DNA of 64,000 nucleotides from Aegilops tauschii subsp. strangulata (taxonomy: Eukaryota > Streptophyta > Magnoliopsida > Poales > Poaceae). Positions within the stretch are counted from its first letter, which is position 1, and each line of letters begins with the position of its first letter. Made by a program: the position numbers and the translations under genes. The stretch covers positions 154,232,627-154,296,626 of the forward strand of contig NC_053036.3 in NCBI RefSeq assembly GCF_002575655.3, in the 5' to 3' direction. The notes beneath the pieces were generated by a model. The model saw nothing but the letters and a program-made list of their open reading frames with translations. It did no database searches and was not told the DNA's origin. This document shows positions 10,397 to 21,747 of the stretch, piece after piece.

Positions 10397-12355
10397 TTAG
10401 TTATCTTTGCCACGTTGACCCCCTTGGCCGCCATGCTTCTTGCTGGACCTCTCAGCACCATCCTGACCCTTGTCCTTGTCTGGCCTTTCATATTCAGCCT
10501 TCTGCTCTTCTGCAAGCAGCTCAACCCGTTGGCAGTTCTGGAGGTCATGGCCCTTAGTGCGGTGGATCTTGCAGTACTGCTTGTCGGAGCCTCCTGGCTT
10601 GCCGGCGGCTGCCAGGGCCAAGAAGGCAGCACACCCGGCAACCTCCTTGCCGGGGTCGTCAGCCTTGGCCTTTTTGGCGACGCCGAGCTCGTCGGATCCC
10701 TCAACGGCAAGCACAGTCTTCCCATTGCGCTTCCTATTGCGGCGCTGACCCTTCTTTGTCGGGGCGGCGGTATCTTCATCTATGGAGCCGGTTTCCGCAC
10801 CGGCGTGTTCGTCGGGGTACTTCCACCCCTCTTCAGCTCGAGCACATCTATCGGCCAGAATGTAAAGTTCGGCCACGTCCTTGACCTTGTTCATCGCCAA
10901 TTCTTCGCGCATCTTGCGGTTGCGCACATTATGATGGAATGCACTAATAACAGCGGCGGGATGAACATCTGGGATGTTGTACTGCACCCGGCTGAACCTC
11001 TCTATGTACTTGCGCAGGTTTTCACCTTCTTTATGGGAGATGACATGCAAGTCGCTTGCCTGGCCATGAGCTTGGTGGCCTCCCGTAAAGGCGCCAACAA
11101 ACTCATGGCACAAATCCGACCAAGAAGAAATAGAATCCACTGGCAAGTGCATTAAGCATGACATGACGTTGGGTTTAAGTGCCAACGGGAAGTAATTGGC
11201 AAGCACCTTGTCGTCGCGAGCTCCGGCAGCTTGCATCGCGATGGTGTAGATGCTAAGGAACTCTGACGGGTGAGTCTTGCCGTTGTACTTCTCACCGACG
11301 TCAGGCTTGAACGTGCGGTGAGTGGGCCACTGGAACCGCCACAGCTCATGGGTAAAGGCTAGGCAACCCACCTCGTAAGGTAGGCCACCAGAGCCTCCCG
11401 GAGCTGCGTGGTCCATAGTGGGCCCCGCCCGCCTATCTGACTGATGGCGCGCGTCGTGCCGTCGCTCGATGGTGGTTCGAGCGTCTTCATGGGCTCGCTC
11501 CCGAAGAACATGGCGCTGATCGCGGTGGGTCCGTGGGTCGGACGATGCTATGGAAATGTTATCACAAGCGTTGTCCCGACGGGCCGGCACCCGCGGTAAC
11601 TGGCGTGGAGGAGGAGAATGCACTGTGGCTGCAGCACCTCCGGTCCTTCCACCACTAGCATGCGGTGGCTCGACAGAGCATCGGCCTGAGGGCCCAGCTG
11701 GTCGCGGCTCGTCTTTGTAGGTGACGTCGACGAGGCTTTGGATGGTGGCTCTCCACTCATCGAGCTTTTCCGCAACAGGAGGGAAGTTGAGGAGCAACTG
11801 CGCGTGCGCCAAAGCATCTGCTGGCGTGGGTGGCAGCGAATGCTGCGTGGACCGTGATGCGCTCCGACTTTTAACCACGTTAGAAGGAGCTCTATCACGG
11901 CCTTGCGGGTGCGCGCCATTTTCGCCAGCGCCTCAGTGTGCATGCTGGTCTTCTACGTCCCGTGAATGAGGGGTATGACTCTCCCCGCGGCGGCGCCCGG
12001 GGTCACTAGCGTGGTGGCGCTGCTCGTCGCGCACAACCTGAGAAGAGCGCATTGCGGGCTCCGGCGTAGGCGTCTTTGAAGTCGCCGTGCCGCCTGTAGG
12101 TGGCACGACACCGCCCTTGGAGGGCCCCCCGCCGCCTGCGGGGGGCACGGCTCCGTCTTTGGATTTGGTGGCGTGCGACTCGTTGTCTCATGCACGAACG
12201 ACGCCGCTCGCCAGGCTTTGGCTGCCAGAGGTATGTGGCTGTTCGCGGGCCGCGCCTCGGCCTCTGCCCGCGACCGCCCCATCACTCGCCCGCAGTGGTA
12301 CAGGCTGTTCGGCTCCAGATGAACCGATCGATGTGATCGTCTTCTTGGGAGACAT
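10397..12355 (-). pseudogene. gag: Gypsy gag with CCHC-like zinc knuckle, two in-frame stops
   Basis: The ATG at 12355 lies about 60 bases past the primer-binding site and opens with 'MSPKKTITSIG'. The frame runs to the stop at 10397-10399. TGA codons at 12188-12190 and 11933-11935 interrupt it, leaving an open stretch of 493 codons (11878-10397). The capsid region is seen at about 11290-10850 ('KYNGKTHPSEFLSIYTIAMQ' then 'DKVLANYFPLALK'), and a zinc-knuckle-like 'CKIHRTKGHDLQNC' near 10560. The N-terminal third is Pro/Gly/Arg rich. Gag forms the particle around the RNA. pol follows in the same frame after one stop. The role is clear from family; activity is unlikely. Confidence 0.88.
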
Positions 12356-12412
12356 GGTGATGAAGAACTGCTATACTAACTGCTAGGCTGGATTCTCACA
12401 ACTGCGCCCCTA

Positions 12413-12428
12413 CCTGGCGCGCCAAAAA
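12413..12428 (-). promoter_or_regulatory. Primer-binding site of the minus-strand gypsy
   Basis: Directly inside the LTR, the minus strand reads TTTTTGGCGCGCCAGG. The homologous plus-strand element has 'tatttggtgcgccaggtagg' at the same place (38483). I did not match it to a specific tRNA. Confidence 0.65.
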
Positions 12429-13605
12429 TGTCGGTGGGAAATGACACCTATCGGATCACGGGAATCCCTTCTACGATTGGTGGGCGCGGGGTTGTGCAAA
12501 GAGCAGGTCTAGTAGCTAGCACAACGAGATTTTACCCAGGTCGGGCCACGGAGATGCGTAATACCCTAGTCCTGCTTTTGTGTGTATGTGAGTGTTCTTG
12601 AGCTCTTGAACTAGCAATGGTGCGTTTCTAGTCCAAAAGATCTGAATCCTCCCTCAGTACGCCTCGGGCCTCCTTTTATAGTCAAAGGGGCTGCCACAGT
12701 GGCACACAGGAGGTGGAAAGGTATGTTCAGGGTACAAGCTTATCGCCTGTCATTACTGGACAAAACGCATTAAATGCGCTACTTAGGTGTCCACTTGCTT
12801 TATCGGGGATGGTAACGAGGCCCGTCCCATCCGTTTCCACTCCGACTTGCTCCGACACGCGTCCAGGCCAACGAGGCATGCAGCGCCATGTAGGCTGGCA
12901 GGCTACTGAGCTGGCGTGGTGGTAGGGTGTTCACAAAGATCTGCATGCCACCACGCAGGTGCTTCACTAGTTGGATTAGGAGCCACGTACTACCACGTGG
13001 GTACTTGCTTTAGTTGGTGGGTCAGCCGTTGAGCTGGGGCGGTGATGGGGCGGCAAGGCCTTGCCGCGGTCTTGTGGATATTCCCAGCAAGAGCTTTGCC
13101 GGGGCCTTGTGAGTGCCCTCGGCAAGAGCCTAGCCGGGGCCTTGCGGGTGTCTTTGGCAAGGAGCCTTGCCAGGGCCTCGTGGGCATCCTCGGCAAGGAG
13201 CCTCGTAGTCGTCTTGCCTTCTGGTTCTCATCTGGGCTTCGTAGGCTCTTTGTCTTCACAAAGATCTGCATGCCACCATGCAGGTGCCTCCCGAGCCTTG
13301 GTTCCAACGTTGTCGATGGTGTGGGAACCCTCAGCCTTCAAGGGTGGTTGTGATGCTAGTGTTGGGTGAGGTGCCCCGACAAGACTCTTGCCGGGGTTGC
13401 GTAGGCCGCCCTGGCAAGGGTCTTGCCGGGGGAAAGCCCATCTTGTTGCCTGACCTTCTTGCGTATCTGTCTTGGCGCTGCTTTGGTAGTCTTGTATTTC
13501 TGCTTCCCTCCTCTGCCCTACTAAGTGTGGCCGCAGGTGCGGCTCTGACTACCCGTGCATAAGTAAAGGGGTTTAAAAGAGAGCCCTTACTTTTGTACAC
13601 CGACA
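12429..13605 (-). repeat. LTR of the minus-strand gypsy (its 5' LTR)
   Basis: On the plus strand it begins TGTCGGTGGGAAATGACACC and ends TTGTACACCGACA, with TG..CA ends and a short terminal inverted repeat TGTCGGTG/CACCGACA, 1,177 bp long. It holds many 'ggcaagagccttgccggg' words (13070-13440), a feature shared with the LTRs at 37391 and 52401. Confidence 0.9.
12674..12680 (-). promoter_or_regulatory. TATA box of the LTR promoter
   Basis: TATAAAA on the minus strand. The same motif lies at the same place in the related LTRs (38232-38238 and 53287-53293), where it is followed by 'ggaggccc'. It should drive transcription leftward through gag-pol. Confidence 0.6.
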
Positions 13606-14255
13606 AGTGTGCGTTGCAACGATGAGTCCGTGGTTTGATTCCTCACATACGCATAATTTTTCTTTTTGTTTCTCCACTGATAGGTAGGCCCGCATAGATA
13701 GATAGATACAGAACACAAGCTGATGAGATGCATGCGGATTGTTTGACTGGTCAACCAGACAAATACGGAGCTATACGCTGAGCCAGTGACCGTATAATCA
13801 CCATATCTCGTATATATTGACTGTATTGACCGTATTCTTAAGTACAATGATCAAAGTGAGCTATAGAGACAAGTTCGATGACCGCCAATGCATTTTACTC
13901 GGTAATAAATGACTAGGATTGAAGGGGAATCCAAGTTTCCTTCGTCGTTTGTCCTTCAGCACAAACCAATGCACTATACGGTTGTCCGGCCACTCCGCCC
14001 CAGAGCTCTCACCAAGCGTCGTTCATGCCACCACGCCGCACACTAACCGGTAAGGAAGCGACGGCATCCCGCCGCGCTGAGTTCCTCGCCGCCCACGACC
14101 GCACACAAAATGGTAGGCAAGCGATGGCATCCCGCCGTGCCGAGTTCATCGCCGCTCGCGACATCACACCTACATGGGCGGACCTTGAAGCTGCCAAGGC
14201 CGAATGGGCAGCAGAGCAAGAGGCAACCAAAGCCGCACAGAGGGAGAGGAAAAGG

Positions 14256-15716
14256 CACTACTAGGAAAAGGCCTACTAGTGGCGCACCAGTTCTGCCTAC
14301 TAATGGCGCACTATTGGTGCGCCACTAGTACCACGCCACTAGTATTTTTTACTAATGGCGCACCAGTGGTGCGCCATTAGTATCTGGTATACTAATGGCG
14401 CACCACTGGTGCGCCATTAGTATAGGCCACGGTGCGCCATTAGTATAGGCCACTGGTGCGCCATTAGTATAGGCCACGGTGCGCCATTAGTATTTTTGAA
14501 TTTTGAAGGCGGGAAAATAGTAGTGGCGCACCGTCTAACCCCCACCGTGCGCCATTGCTATTTTTGAATTTTGAATTTTGATCTGGATCGCGATTTTTTT
14601 GCCCATTTTTTGCTCGTTTTTTTGCACGATATTATTTCAAATTTTGTTCCCATTTTTGGATCTTGTACGTTCTTTTGCCGTGTTCTTTTGCCGGAGAGGA
14701 GTTCGCCGGAGAGGAGGAGGAGGAGGTGACCGGAGAGGCGCTCGCCTACATCGCCGGAGAGGAGGAGTACGTCGCCGGAGAGGAGTTCACCGGAGCATCT
14801 GAGAGGAGGAAGGAGAAACCATCAGGGGATGGGAGGAGAGAAGGGAGGAGGAGCTCACCGGAGATGAGGGAGGAGGAGCTCACCGAAGAGGAGGGAGGAG
14901 AAACCGTGAGGGGAGGGGAGGGGAGGAGAGGAGGGAGGAGGAGGTCGCCGGAGAGGAGGAGGAGGAGGTCGCCGGAGAGGAGGAGGGTAGTATGGTGGAG
15001 GAGAGAAGGGAAGATGGAGTGGAGGAGAGGAGGAGATGGAGTGGAGGAGAGGTGGAGTGGGGGAGAAGAATGAAGAAGTAAGGAGGAGAGGACACGCCCA
15101 GCCATATATACGGCATAGTAATGGCGCTCCTTGGGCAGGTGCGCCATTACTAATTTTTTTATTTTTTTATTTATTTTGAATTTTGAAGGCGGGAAGATAC
15201 TAATGGCGCACCATGGGCAGGTGCGCCATTCGTAACTTTTTTTTATTTGTTTGATTTATTTTGAATTTTGAAGGCGGGAAGATAGTAATGGCGCACCATG
15301 GGCAGGCGCGCCATTAGTAAATTTGAATTTTTTTTGAATTATTTTGCCTCTCCAGATCTTAAAAGCCCCGTATCTTTTTTCCTCTTAGGTTTTTGAGGAT
15401 TTTGAAAAAAATTTAACGGGGTTCCCCCTGTTAAATTCGGATGTAACTTTTCGAGTAGATGATTTTTCATATAATTTGAAAAAAGTTTTGAAACATAATT
15501 ACTAATGGCGCACCGTGGGAGTGGTGCGCCATTACTAGTTGAGCTAGTAATGGCGCACCATCCCACGGTGCGCCATTAGTAGTTTTGAAAAAATTAAAAA
15601 AAATTTACTAATGGCGCACCGTGGATGTGGTGCGCCATTAGTATTTAGTAATGGCGCACCACATGTACAGTGCGCCATTAGTGTCCATATTGGCTATAGT
15701 TGTTTTTGTAGTAGTG
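14256..15716. mobile_element. Non-autonomous CACTA transposon, complete, with AGG target duplication
   Basis: Ends are CACTACTAGGAAAAGG (14256) and TTTTTGTAGTAGTG (15716), flanked by AGG at 14253-14255 and 15717-15719. The uninterrupted site is preserved at 33161-33163 in the second copy of the host sequence, so both limits are certain to the base. Subterminal regions (14278-14560 and 15110-15690) hold many 'ctaatggcgcacc' and 'ggtgcgccattag' motifs in both orientations, the expected transposase-binding repeats. The middle (about 14690-15075) is a purine-rich GAGGAGG tract whose long open frames are low-complexity. No transposase is encoded, so it relies on an autonomous CACTA elsewhere. Confidence 0.96.
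14695..15075. repeat. GA-rich low-complexity tract inside the CACTA
   Basis: Dense 'gccggagaggagg' and 'ggaggaggag' runs. Frames on both strands are open simply because of composition (Glu/Arg/Gly on plus, Ser/Pro/Leu on minus). Confidence 0.85.
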
Positions 15717-15917
15717 AGGCAGAAAGTACAAAAGAAAAGAGAGGCCCGCCGCCGCAAGAAAGAAGAGGACGCACACGCTGTTGCGGAGAGCTCGGTGGAG
15801 ATCTAAGCATGATGGGGTGTCGCTGACACAGCCGGGAAGGAGAATGATGGCGTCAGGCCAGCATGTGAGAAGTAGTAGTACTAGTAGTTAGTGTGTGTGT
15901 GTCTGTGTCGCCCGTAT

Positions 15918-17031
15918 TGTCGGGGGTTGGGTGCGACATATGCCAAAGGATGGCTTATCATGGTGGGTGCGAGTAGAACGTCGCCGATGCCTGGAAGCGG
16001 GATGAGGCGTAGACACGAACGCCGGCGCACTTTACCCAGGTTCGGGGCTCTCCCAGGAGATAACACCCCTAGTCCTGCTCTGCGGGATCTCCGCATGATC
16101 ACTAAGGCACTAGTGAGTACAATGGTGCTCCTCAAGCTGTATGCTAGAGGTAGGAGAAAGCAGGGCTAGCTCTCCCCTCTCTCTATGTATGAGTCTAATT
16201 CTAACAGGTTGGGAACCCTTTGCATGGGTGCCCTGGGGGTTTATATAGGCCTACCCCCAGGGGTACAATGGTAATCTGGCCGGGTGTAGGACCCGGCTGT
16301 CAGCGCCTCTGGCCACCGGCTTCTCCGCCGGCTGCAGGGGCCTGCCGCCTGGTGGGCCCCGCCGACTGGTCTGGTATGGGGCCGACAGGCCGCTCCCGCC
16401 GCTCGCGGGTCTTGCCGGCTGCTTGTTACTGTAGCCGTAATGCAAATGACACATACTTGGTCAGGGAAGCGTGGCTACAGTCTCGCCGCCTGGTGGGAGA
16501 TCACTGTAGCCATACCGTGTCTCATCTGGTTAGTGGTGCACGGACTCCGAGGGAGGAGTGGGCCGCCTGCTAGAGGCCGGCCTCCCTCGAGTCCGACTGG
16601 TTTGGCTTCTGCCGTCTTCCAGGCCCTCGCTGCCTGGTAGGGCCCGCCGCTTGCAGGCCGTACCGACAAGCCGTCGTGGGAGCAGGGCTCCGCCTGACAG
16701 GAGTGACGTCAAGGGTAGAGTGGCAATAGTGTCGCGCCGTGCGGAGATCTCTGCCTGTACGGAGCACTAAGGTCGCGCCTTGCCGTGGATATGGGGGTGA
16801 TGGGCTACACTGTAGCCACATCCTGTCTTGTCTTCTTAATGGGGGTGCAGACTTTGAGGGCGTCATGTACCGCCTGCTGGTGCTTGGGCGTCTTCTGGCA
16901 GCCGGCCGCCTGAGCCAGCCGACCACCAGAAGGCGGCGCTTCATTCTGGATGGTTGAGGGGCGCAGCCGGCCCAATGTCTTGAAATGCTGAGGGACTCGG
17001 GTTAGGCTACCCGTGGCCCATTACTCCGACA
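15918..17031 (-). repeat. 3' LTR (left) of the 14 kb gypsy
   Basis: Starts TGTCGGGGGTTGGGTGCGAC and ends CCATTACTCCGACA, 1,114 bp. It is followed by 'gtagtccccg', whose complement is the polypurine tract. The minus-strand TATA candidate is at 16241-16247. Confidence 0.93.
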
Positions 17032-17504
17032 GTAGTCCCCGAAGCTGGTGAGGCGTCGCGACCGACAATTCGAGAGGCCTCAGCAGTTTCCTTCTCCGAG
17101 CGCTCTTGCTGAGTGCTTCGTCCGTCTCCTAGTGCGGAGCCTATTGGGAGTCGGACGCGTCCAGGCGGCTTCCTGTGATGATTTTGAAATGCCAAGGTGG
17201 GAACCATGTGGCGTGCTTGCTAAGCCTCTAGGCCCGCCGCCGACTGTAAGCACGCCATGTGGCGCCAGCCAGCCAGGCTAGCCTGCCAATCCATGCGCAT
17301 GACGGGACGTGACAGCAGGCTGGGCCCGCCACTACCAGGCCTCGGCGCGCGAGCGGATCCGCCGCGGCTGAGGCAAACGGTTGCGATTCCGCACGGAGTT
17401 ACTGCGCGCAGTAACTCGCGCAATAATCGCAGGGTCGTGGGGTCATGGGCGCAGTTAACCCCACGATCCCACACCCCGCCCCCTCGGCTTCGTAGCCCGA
17501 GGGC

Positions 17505-17510
17505 TATAAG
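17505..17510 (+). promoter_or_regulatory. TATA-like box for the antisense gene
   Basis: 'ggctataagtaggggg' sits about 215 bases before the ATG at 17722, on the opposite strand from gag-pol and outside the LTR. A C/T-rich leader follows (17545-17590). The antisense genes at 47675 and 52014 have similarly placed TATA-like motifs. Confidence 0.5.
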
Positions 17511-17721
17511 TAGGGGGAGGAGGGGGCGCGGCGGAGCACGCGCGCCCTCCTCTCCCTTCGCCATTTTCATCTTCTTCCCCCCCTTACTACTGCCACACCT
17601 CCATGCTCCGCCGAGGCGCCGCCGCAGCTTGCAGTCGTTGGGCTCCTGCGCCATCAAGCTCCTTGCCCCACTGCGGCTTGGGCTCTGTCGCGGCACCATT
17701 TCTCCCTCGAGCTCGGTCTCC

Positions 17722-20700
17722 ATGGAGCGCGAGAAGGGAGGGGACTGTGATGGCTCGCTCGTGATCGACGACCATCTCGCCTTGGGGGCGGCCGCGTGGC
17801 ATGGCCAGCTCGGTCTCCATGACACGGCGGTTGCCCGGCGAGGGTTTGGTCAAGGTGCCGTGCCGCCGAAGAAGGAGATCTTGCCGGTGTCGCAAGGAGG
17901 CGAGCGGGTCGTCTTCCGCTCGCACTTCCTCCGCAGCTTCGGCCTGCCGGCGAGCGGATTCTTTCGCTCCTTCATGGAGTTCTATCATCTTCAGCCGCAT
18001 CACTTGACGCCCAACACCGTGCCGCTGCTGTCCGCCTTCGTCACGGCGTGCGAGGGCTACCTCGGCATCCTCCCCACCATCGAGTTGCGGGGAGCCTTCT
18101 TCTAAACCAAACTGGGCACCTCCGCCAAGGAGAAGGCGGCCCAGTGTGGTGCCTTGGTCGCGGTACGCCGGCCATCGGTGAAGAATGCCTTCCCCGCCAT
18201 CAAGCTGTCACAGTCGGTGAAACTGTGGCAGAAGTCATACTTCTACATGGAGAACGTCGACCCGGCAATCGACTTCATCAACTTGCCGCCCTACGAAGCC
18301 GGCCATCCGGCTGAACCTCGGGCCAACTGGGGCTACAAGCCGAAGCCCATATCGGCCGACGCTGCCGCCACCATCAACCGGCTCCGGGTGCTGACGGAGG
18401 CGGAGGGCCTCAAGGCATCCGACCTGCTGGTCGCCTTTGTCGAGCGCTGGGTTCTCCCACTCCATGGCCGGCCTCATCTGATCTGTCGGATGAGCGGGCG
18501 CCGCGACCCGAGCCGGATTTGCACGAGGGACATGCCGACTGCCGAGGTGGCATGGATGGTGAACGAGTTCTCCGACCTCAAGCTGTTGGAGGGGTCTTGG
18601 TGTTTCGGCAAGCGGCCATACCCCCGCACCAACCCGCCGCCTGCTGTAAGTTCTTCAACTCTTTCCTTTTAGTGCTTGTCTCGGTCTTGATCTTGGTCTT
18701 GAACAGTTGGTCTTTTGAACATAGATCTATATGTCTCCGGCGACGGCCGCCGTTGTAGGGCCAGGTGGAAACTACCAGCCGGACCGGGAGGTGAGTGATG
18801 TGGACGACCCCGACTTGGGGGCGGCCGCCCTGGAGGACGACACCATAGGCGGCGGCGACGGAGCAGGCGGCTCCGAAGATGGAGGCGGCCTCGAAGCCTG
18901 GCCCGATGATGATGATGAAGAGGACGAGCGATGCCTTGCGGCAGGCGCCGGCAAGGCGGACGTGGGCCCCTCCGCCGAGCCGAATGCTCGAGGCAGCACA
19001 CGTAAGCGAAAACGGGGCGTCGTCTTGTTTGGCAGCGCGCCGAAGAAGACCAAGAACCCGACCGCTGCGACAAGGCAGAAGGAGGCCGCCGCGAAGGCGG
19101 CCAAGTTTCAGAAGCTCCCGAAGGCGCCTCCTATGGTGTCGATGTAAGTATCTTTTTCTTGTGCTTTCCTTTCTTTTTTGGCTCCGTTTGAGCTTCCTCT
19201 CTTCGTTTTCCTTGACTTAGAGCTCCGCTCTCACTTAAGAAGTCGGCCGCCGCCTCCGTTATTGGGTCGGCGGAGACCTCCACCACCACCCGGCGAATCG
19301 ACCCTGCAGTCGACCTCCGGGAGGCGCAAGAACGAAACGCGCGTGAAGCACGTGAGGAGTAGGAAGCCGCCTGCCTGGAGAATACGGAGGCAGACAAGCC
19401 AGAGGCCGCCGTGCTGAAGAAGCTGGCGGAGGCCGAGGCTGATGCTGCAGCGAAGAAACGGCTTGAAGAAACCGCGCGCCGCCAGGGGCCGCTATTCGTT
19501 GTTCCCCTGAACTCCGCGCCGCCGCCACCAGAGTTTACGGCGCCGACTGGGGGAACCAGTGACGAGTATCCGATCATGGAGGGGGAGGCGGGGATGTCGT
19601 CATGCCGGATATGGCCGCGCCTCCGCCACCGCCATCTGGAGGGGTGCTAGACAAGCAGCCGGCTGCCCCGCCGGCGCCACCAGCCGGAAACGAGGTGGGA
19701 TGGGCCCGACTCCTGAGGCCCGCACACCAACGCACCATCGTCTCGCGAAGGCGACTTCAGCGCCACGACCGCTGGAAGCTGGCGCCGCGAGTTCGTCAAT
19801 CCCAGACGCCAAAGAGACCAGCGCCGCGCCCGCCGACTGGGTGCGTGGAGGCGGGACGGGAGACTTAAACCAGGCGATTCTTGATATCCAAGCCAAACTC
19901 CGAACTGGGGCTGACGCTCTCAAGCAGTGCAACAAGGCATTCTTGGATTCACGAGCGGCCATTCGGGTATGTTTCTTACTTCTCCATCTTTGATTATTGT
20001 ACTTCTCTGCGGGGGCGCGCCAGCGCACCCACTAGGTGTAGCTCCCGAGTTTTGGGTCGGCTGCTGACTAGGCGGCTCGGAACTTTAATTTGCAAGCTCC
20101 GAGTTCTAACTTCGTCTGATATCCTCATTGTAGGATTATCATAACCTTCGCGCGGCCACCTTCAACTCCAATGTCTGGGAGCTGGACCAACGGACCGCCG
20201 ACTTGTCAGAAAGCCAGAGTAAGTCTTTGTTTTCTTTCCCTGCGGGGGCGCGCTGGCGCACCCTCGGGCTGTAGTCCCCGAGATTCAGGCCGACTGCTGA
20301 GCTGTCGGGCCGGATCTTTCCGGCAACTGCATTTCTACTTTGCTGATCGTTGATAACTTCTTTCTCTGTTGGGGTGCGACAGCGCACCCGCGGGCTGTAG
20401 TCCCCGAGATTCGGGCCGACTGCTGAGCAGTCGGGCCGGATCTCCCCGGCAACTGCACTTCTTCCTTGTTGATTGTTGAGATCTTTCTCTTCTTCTACTC
20501 TTGGAGAGGCCAATGCCACCCTTCAGCAGCAGCTGGGTGAAGCCAACACCATGCTGCGTGCCAAGGAGGCAGAGTGCAACGAGCTGGCCCAGGAGCATGA
20601 CCGACTGGTCACGCAACTGGCGGAGCAGGCGAAGCTTCTCCAGACGGCCCAGAAGGAGGCAGAAGAGAAAATGTCCAATCTCCTTGCCGAGTTTGAGACC

Positions 20701-21747
20701 GAACGCTCCGCCTGGGCCGACAAGGAGACGCTGCTGACTGCCAGCTTCGGTCGCATTGAAGACATGGTTCATGGTTAGCTTCTTCTTTTTCCTTTCTTTG
20801 TGCCACCGGCTGCTGACCAGGTCGGCTTCTAGCTTCTGACTTCCGCCTTACTTGCTTCTGCCTGAGCAGACTTCTTCCCTGGCCACTCTGGCGCCGCCAA
20901 CCAGGCCATTTAGGCTTATCGTGAGGTGCGGAGAGCAGAAGGTGCGCAGATCGCCGCCAACGCCCCCTGGACCCTTAGTGAACAACTTCTCAGCATCCAG
21001 GCCCGCCTTCGGCCGGCTCATCGGCTGTTGCGCCATCTTCAGCGTGTCGGGGCCTAAGCGATCTCCACCCTGTGGCCAGACATACCGGCTCCACACACTC
21101 CCAGTCGGACTGCCGACTGGCTGGAGGTGGCGACCGGCCGTCTGGAGGCTTGGAAGGGTTCCTCGGCCCGGGCTGGAGCGCGCCGGGCCTTGGAGTTCAT
21201 CAAGGCATGGTACCTTGGGTTAAATCTAGCCCAGTTGACCATGTTTCGGCAGGAGGCCCAGGAAGAGCTTGTGGCGGTGGAGCGTGACCTTGTCAAATGG
21301 GCGGCGGCGATTGCCGAGTACACCAACACCAGCATCTTCATCCCTGAGTTGGCTAAAAATGGTGCGAAGGCGCCACCGGAGTGGTTTGGGCTGAACCCGA
21401 AGGACGACGAGGACTCGGCCGAGGTGATTGATTCTAGCGACGAGGGAGAAGGCGAGGAGGACGAGGAAAGCAGAGAAGATGCGCCAGAGGTCGGAGCGGA
21501 CGGCCAGCCTCAGCTTGACCGCGCCTCGAACAACGAGCCACGCTCGAGCGCGCTGACTGCTGCTGGAGGCGACCAAGCGGAGACGGACCAGCCGTCCACT
21601 CCACTAACCGGCACCACCGACTCCGCCACCCAGCCGAACCCTCTGCTGCTCCCTAGGCCGTCGACTTTTTTTTCCTGCTTATCAGTCTCGACAACTTTGT
21701 TAAACTTGCGCAATTCCACCCGCAGGGTGTATTTCAAACTCTGTTGA
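17722..21747 (+). pseudogene. Antisense spliced ORF of a Tat gypsy ('putative gypsy type transposon' domain)
   Basis: Exon 1 (17722-18645) carries the conserved N-terminal domain: 'RVVFRSHFLRSFGLP', a 'FMEFYHL' helix, 'LTPNTVPLLSAFVTACEGYL' and 'LGILP'. This is the PF04195-like pattern found in many grass gypsy elements. Exon 1 ends at a GTAAGT donor (18646), and exon 2 (18725-19143) continues in phase 0 after TTGAACATAG. Exon 2 is acidic with a basic 'TRKRKRG' cluster that may be a nuclear signal. Later exons (about 19243-19966, 20134-20219, 20499-20776, 20871-21747) encode charged coiled-coil sequence, ending in an acidic segment ('SSDEGEGEEDEE'). An in-frame TAA at 18103-18105, a TAG near 19360 and further stops after 20900 break it. 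Function is unknown; the family occurs only inside retrotransposons. Exons after the second are approximate. Confidence 0.75.
20005..20475 (+). repeat. Repeats in the introns of the antisense gene
   Basis: A unit of about 126 bp ('ctgcgggggcgcgc.agcgcaccc', then 'gtagtccccgag', then 'ggccgactgctgagc') occurs near 20005, 20240 and 20366. One copy lies in one intron and two in tandem in the next. 'gtagtccccgag' also appears just inside the LTR (17031-17042) and at 22302-22313. Confidence 0.65.

Larger units (their letters stand above)
5928..13605 (-). mobile_element. Ty3/gypsy Tat-lineage retrotransposon, minus strand, 3' end missing
   Basis: In element direction (right to left): LTR 12429-13605, primer-binding site, gag, then protease, reverse transcriptase, two RNase H domains and integrase. 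Internal sequence stops 41 bases after the integrase end, where it meets the CACTA terminus at 5927. The region expected to hold the antisense ORF, polypurine tract and second LTR is absent. The second RNase H between the first RNase H and integrase marks the Tat lineage. Its LTR family is the same as that of the plus-strand element at 37391-53538 (shared 'gtagtcagagccgc', 'ggcaagactcttgcc' and 'gggatcccagtgatc'-type stretches). The five bases after the LTR (AGTGT, 13606) should be one target duplication, but the partner is not available. Confidence 0.9.
14025..15806 (+). pseudogene. Copy A of the 105-codon basic ORF, split by a CACTA insertion
   Basis: The ATG at 14025 opens the same frame as the intact copy at 32933-33250. 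Seventy-seven codons match almost fully, including the internal repeat 'ASRRAEF.AA.D'. The CACTA element enters after 'AAQRERKR' (14255), and the remaining codons resume after 15719 through the TAA at 15804-15806. Removing the insert and one AGG would restore the arrangement seen in copy B. Translated through the insert, the frame stops within three codons of the insertion. It matches no family I recognise. Confidence 0.75.
13606..15917. repeat. 1.8 kb duplication, copy A, left part
   Basis: Nearly the same sequence as 32504-33357, starting 'agtgtgcgttgca.cga.gagtccgtggtttg'. It includes a GATA-type microsatellite ('atagatagatagata', about 13695) and the start of a 105-codon frame. It is interrupted by the CACTA at 14256-15716 and ends at the CGTAT target copy of the gypsy at 15918. 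The remainder lies at 29901-30852. Confidence 0.9.

Noticed and set aside
10265..11155. 296-codon plus-strand frame opposite gag
   Set aside because: Shadow of the gag/protease frame on the minus strand. The hydrophobic look comes from the complement of charged codons.
14663..15147. Overlapping Glu/Arg-rich and Ser/Pro-rich frames of about 135 codons
   Set aside because: Purine-rich low-complexity DNA inside a non-autonomous CACTA; no transposase motifs.
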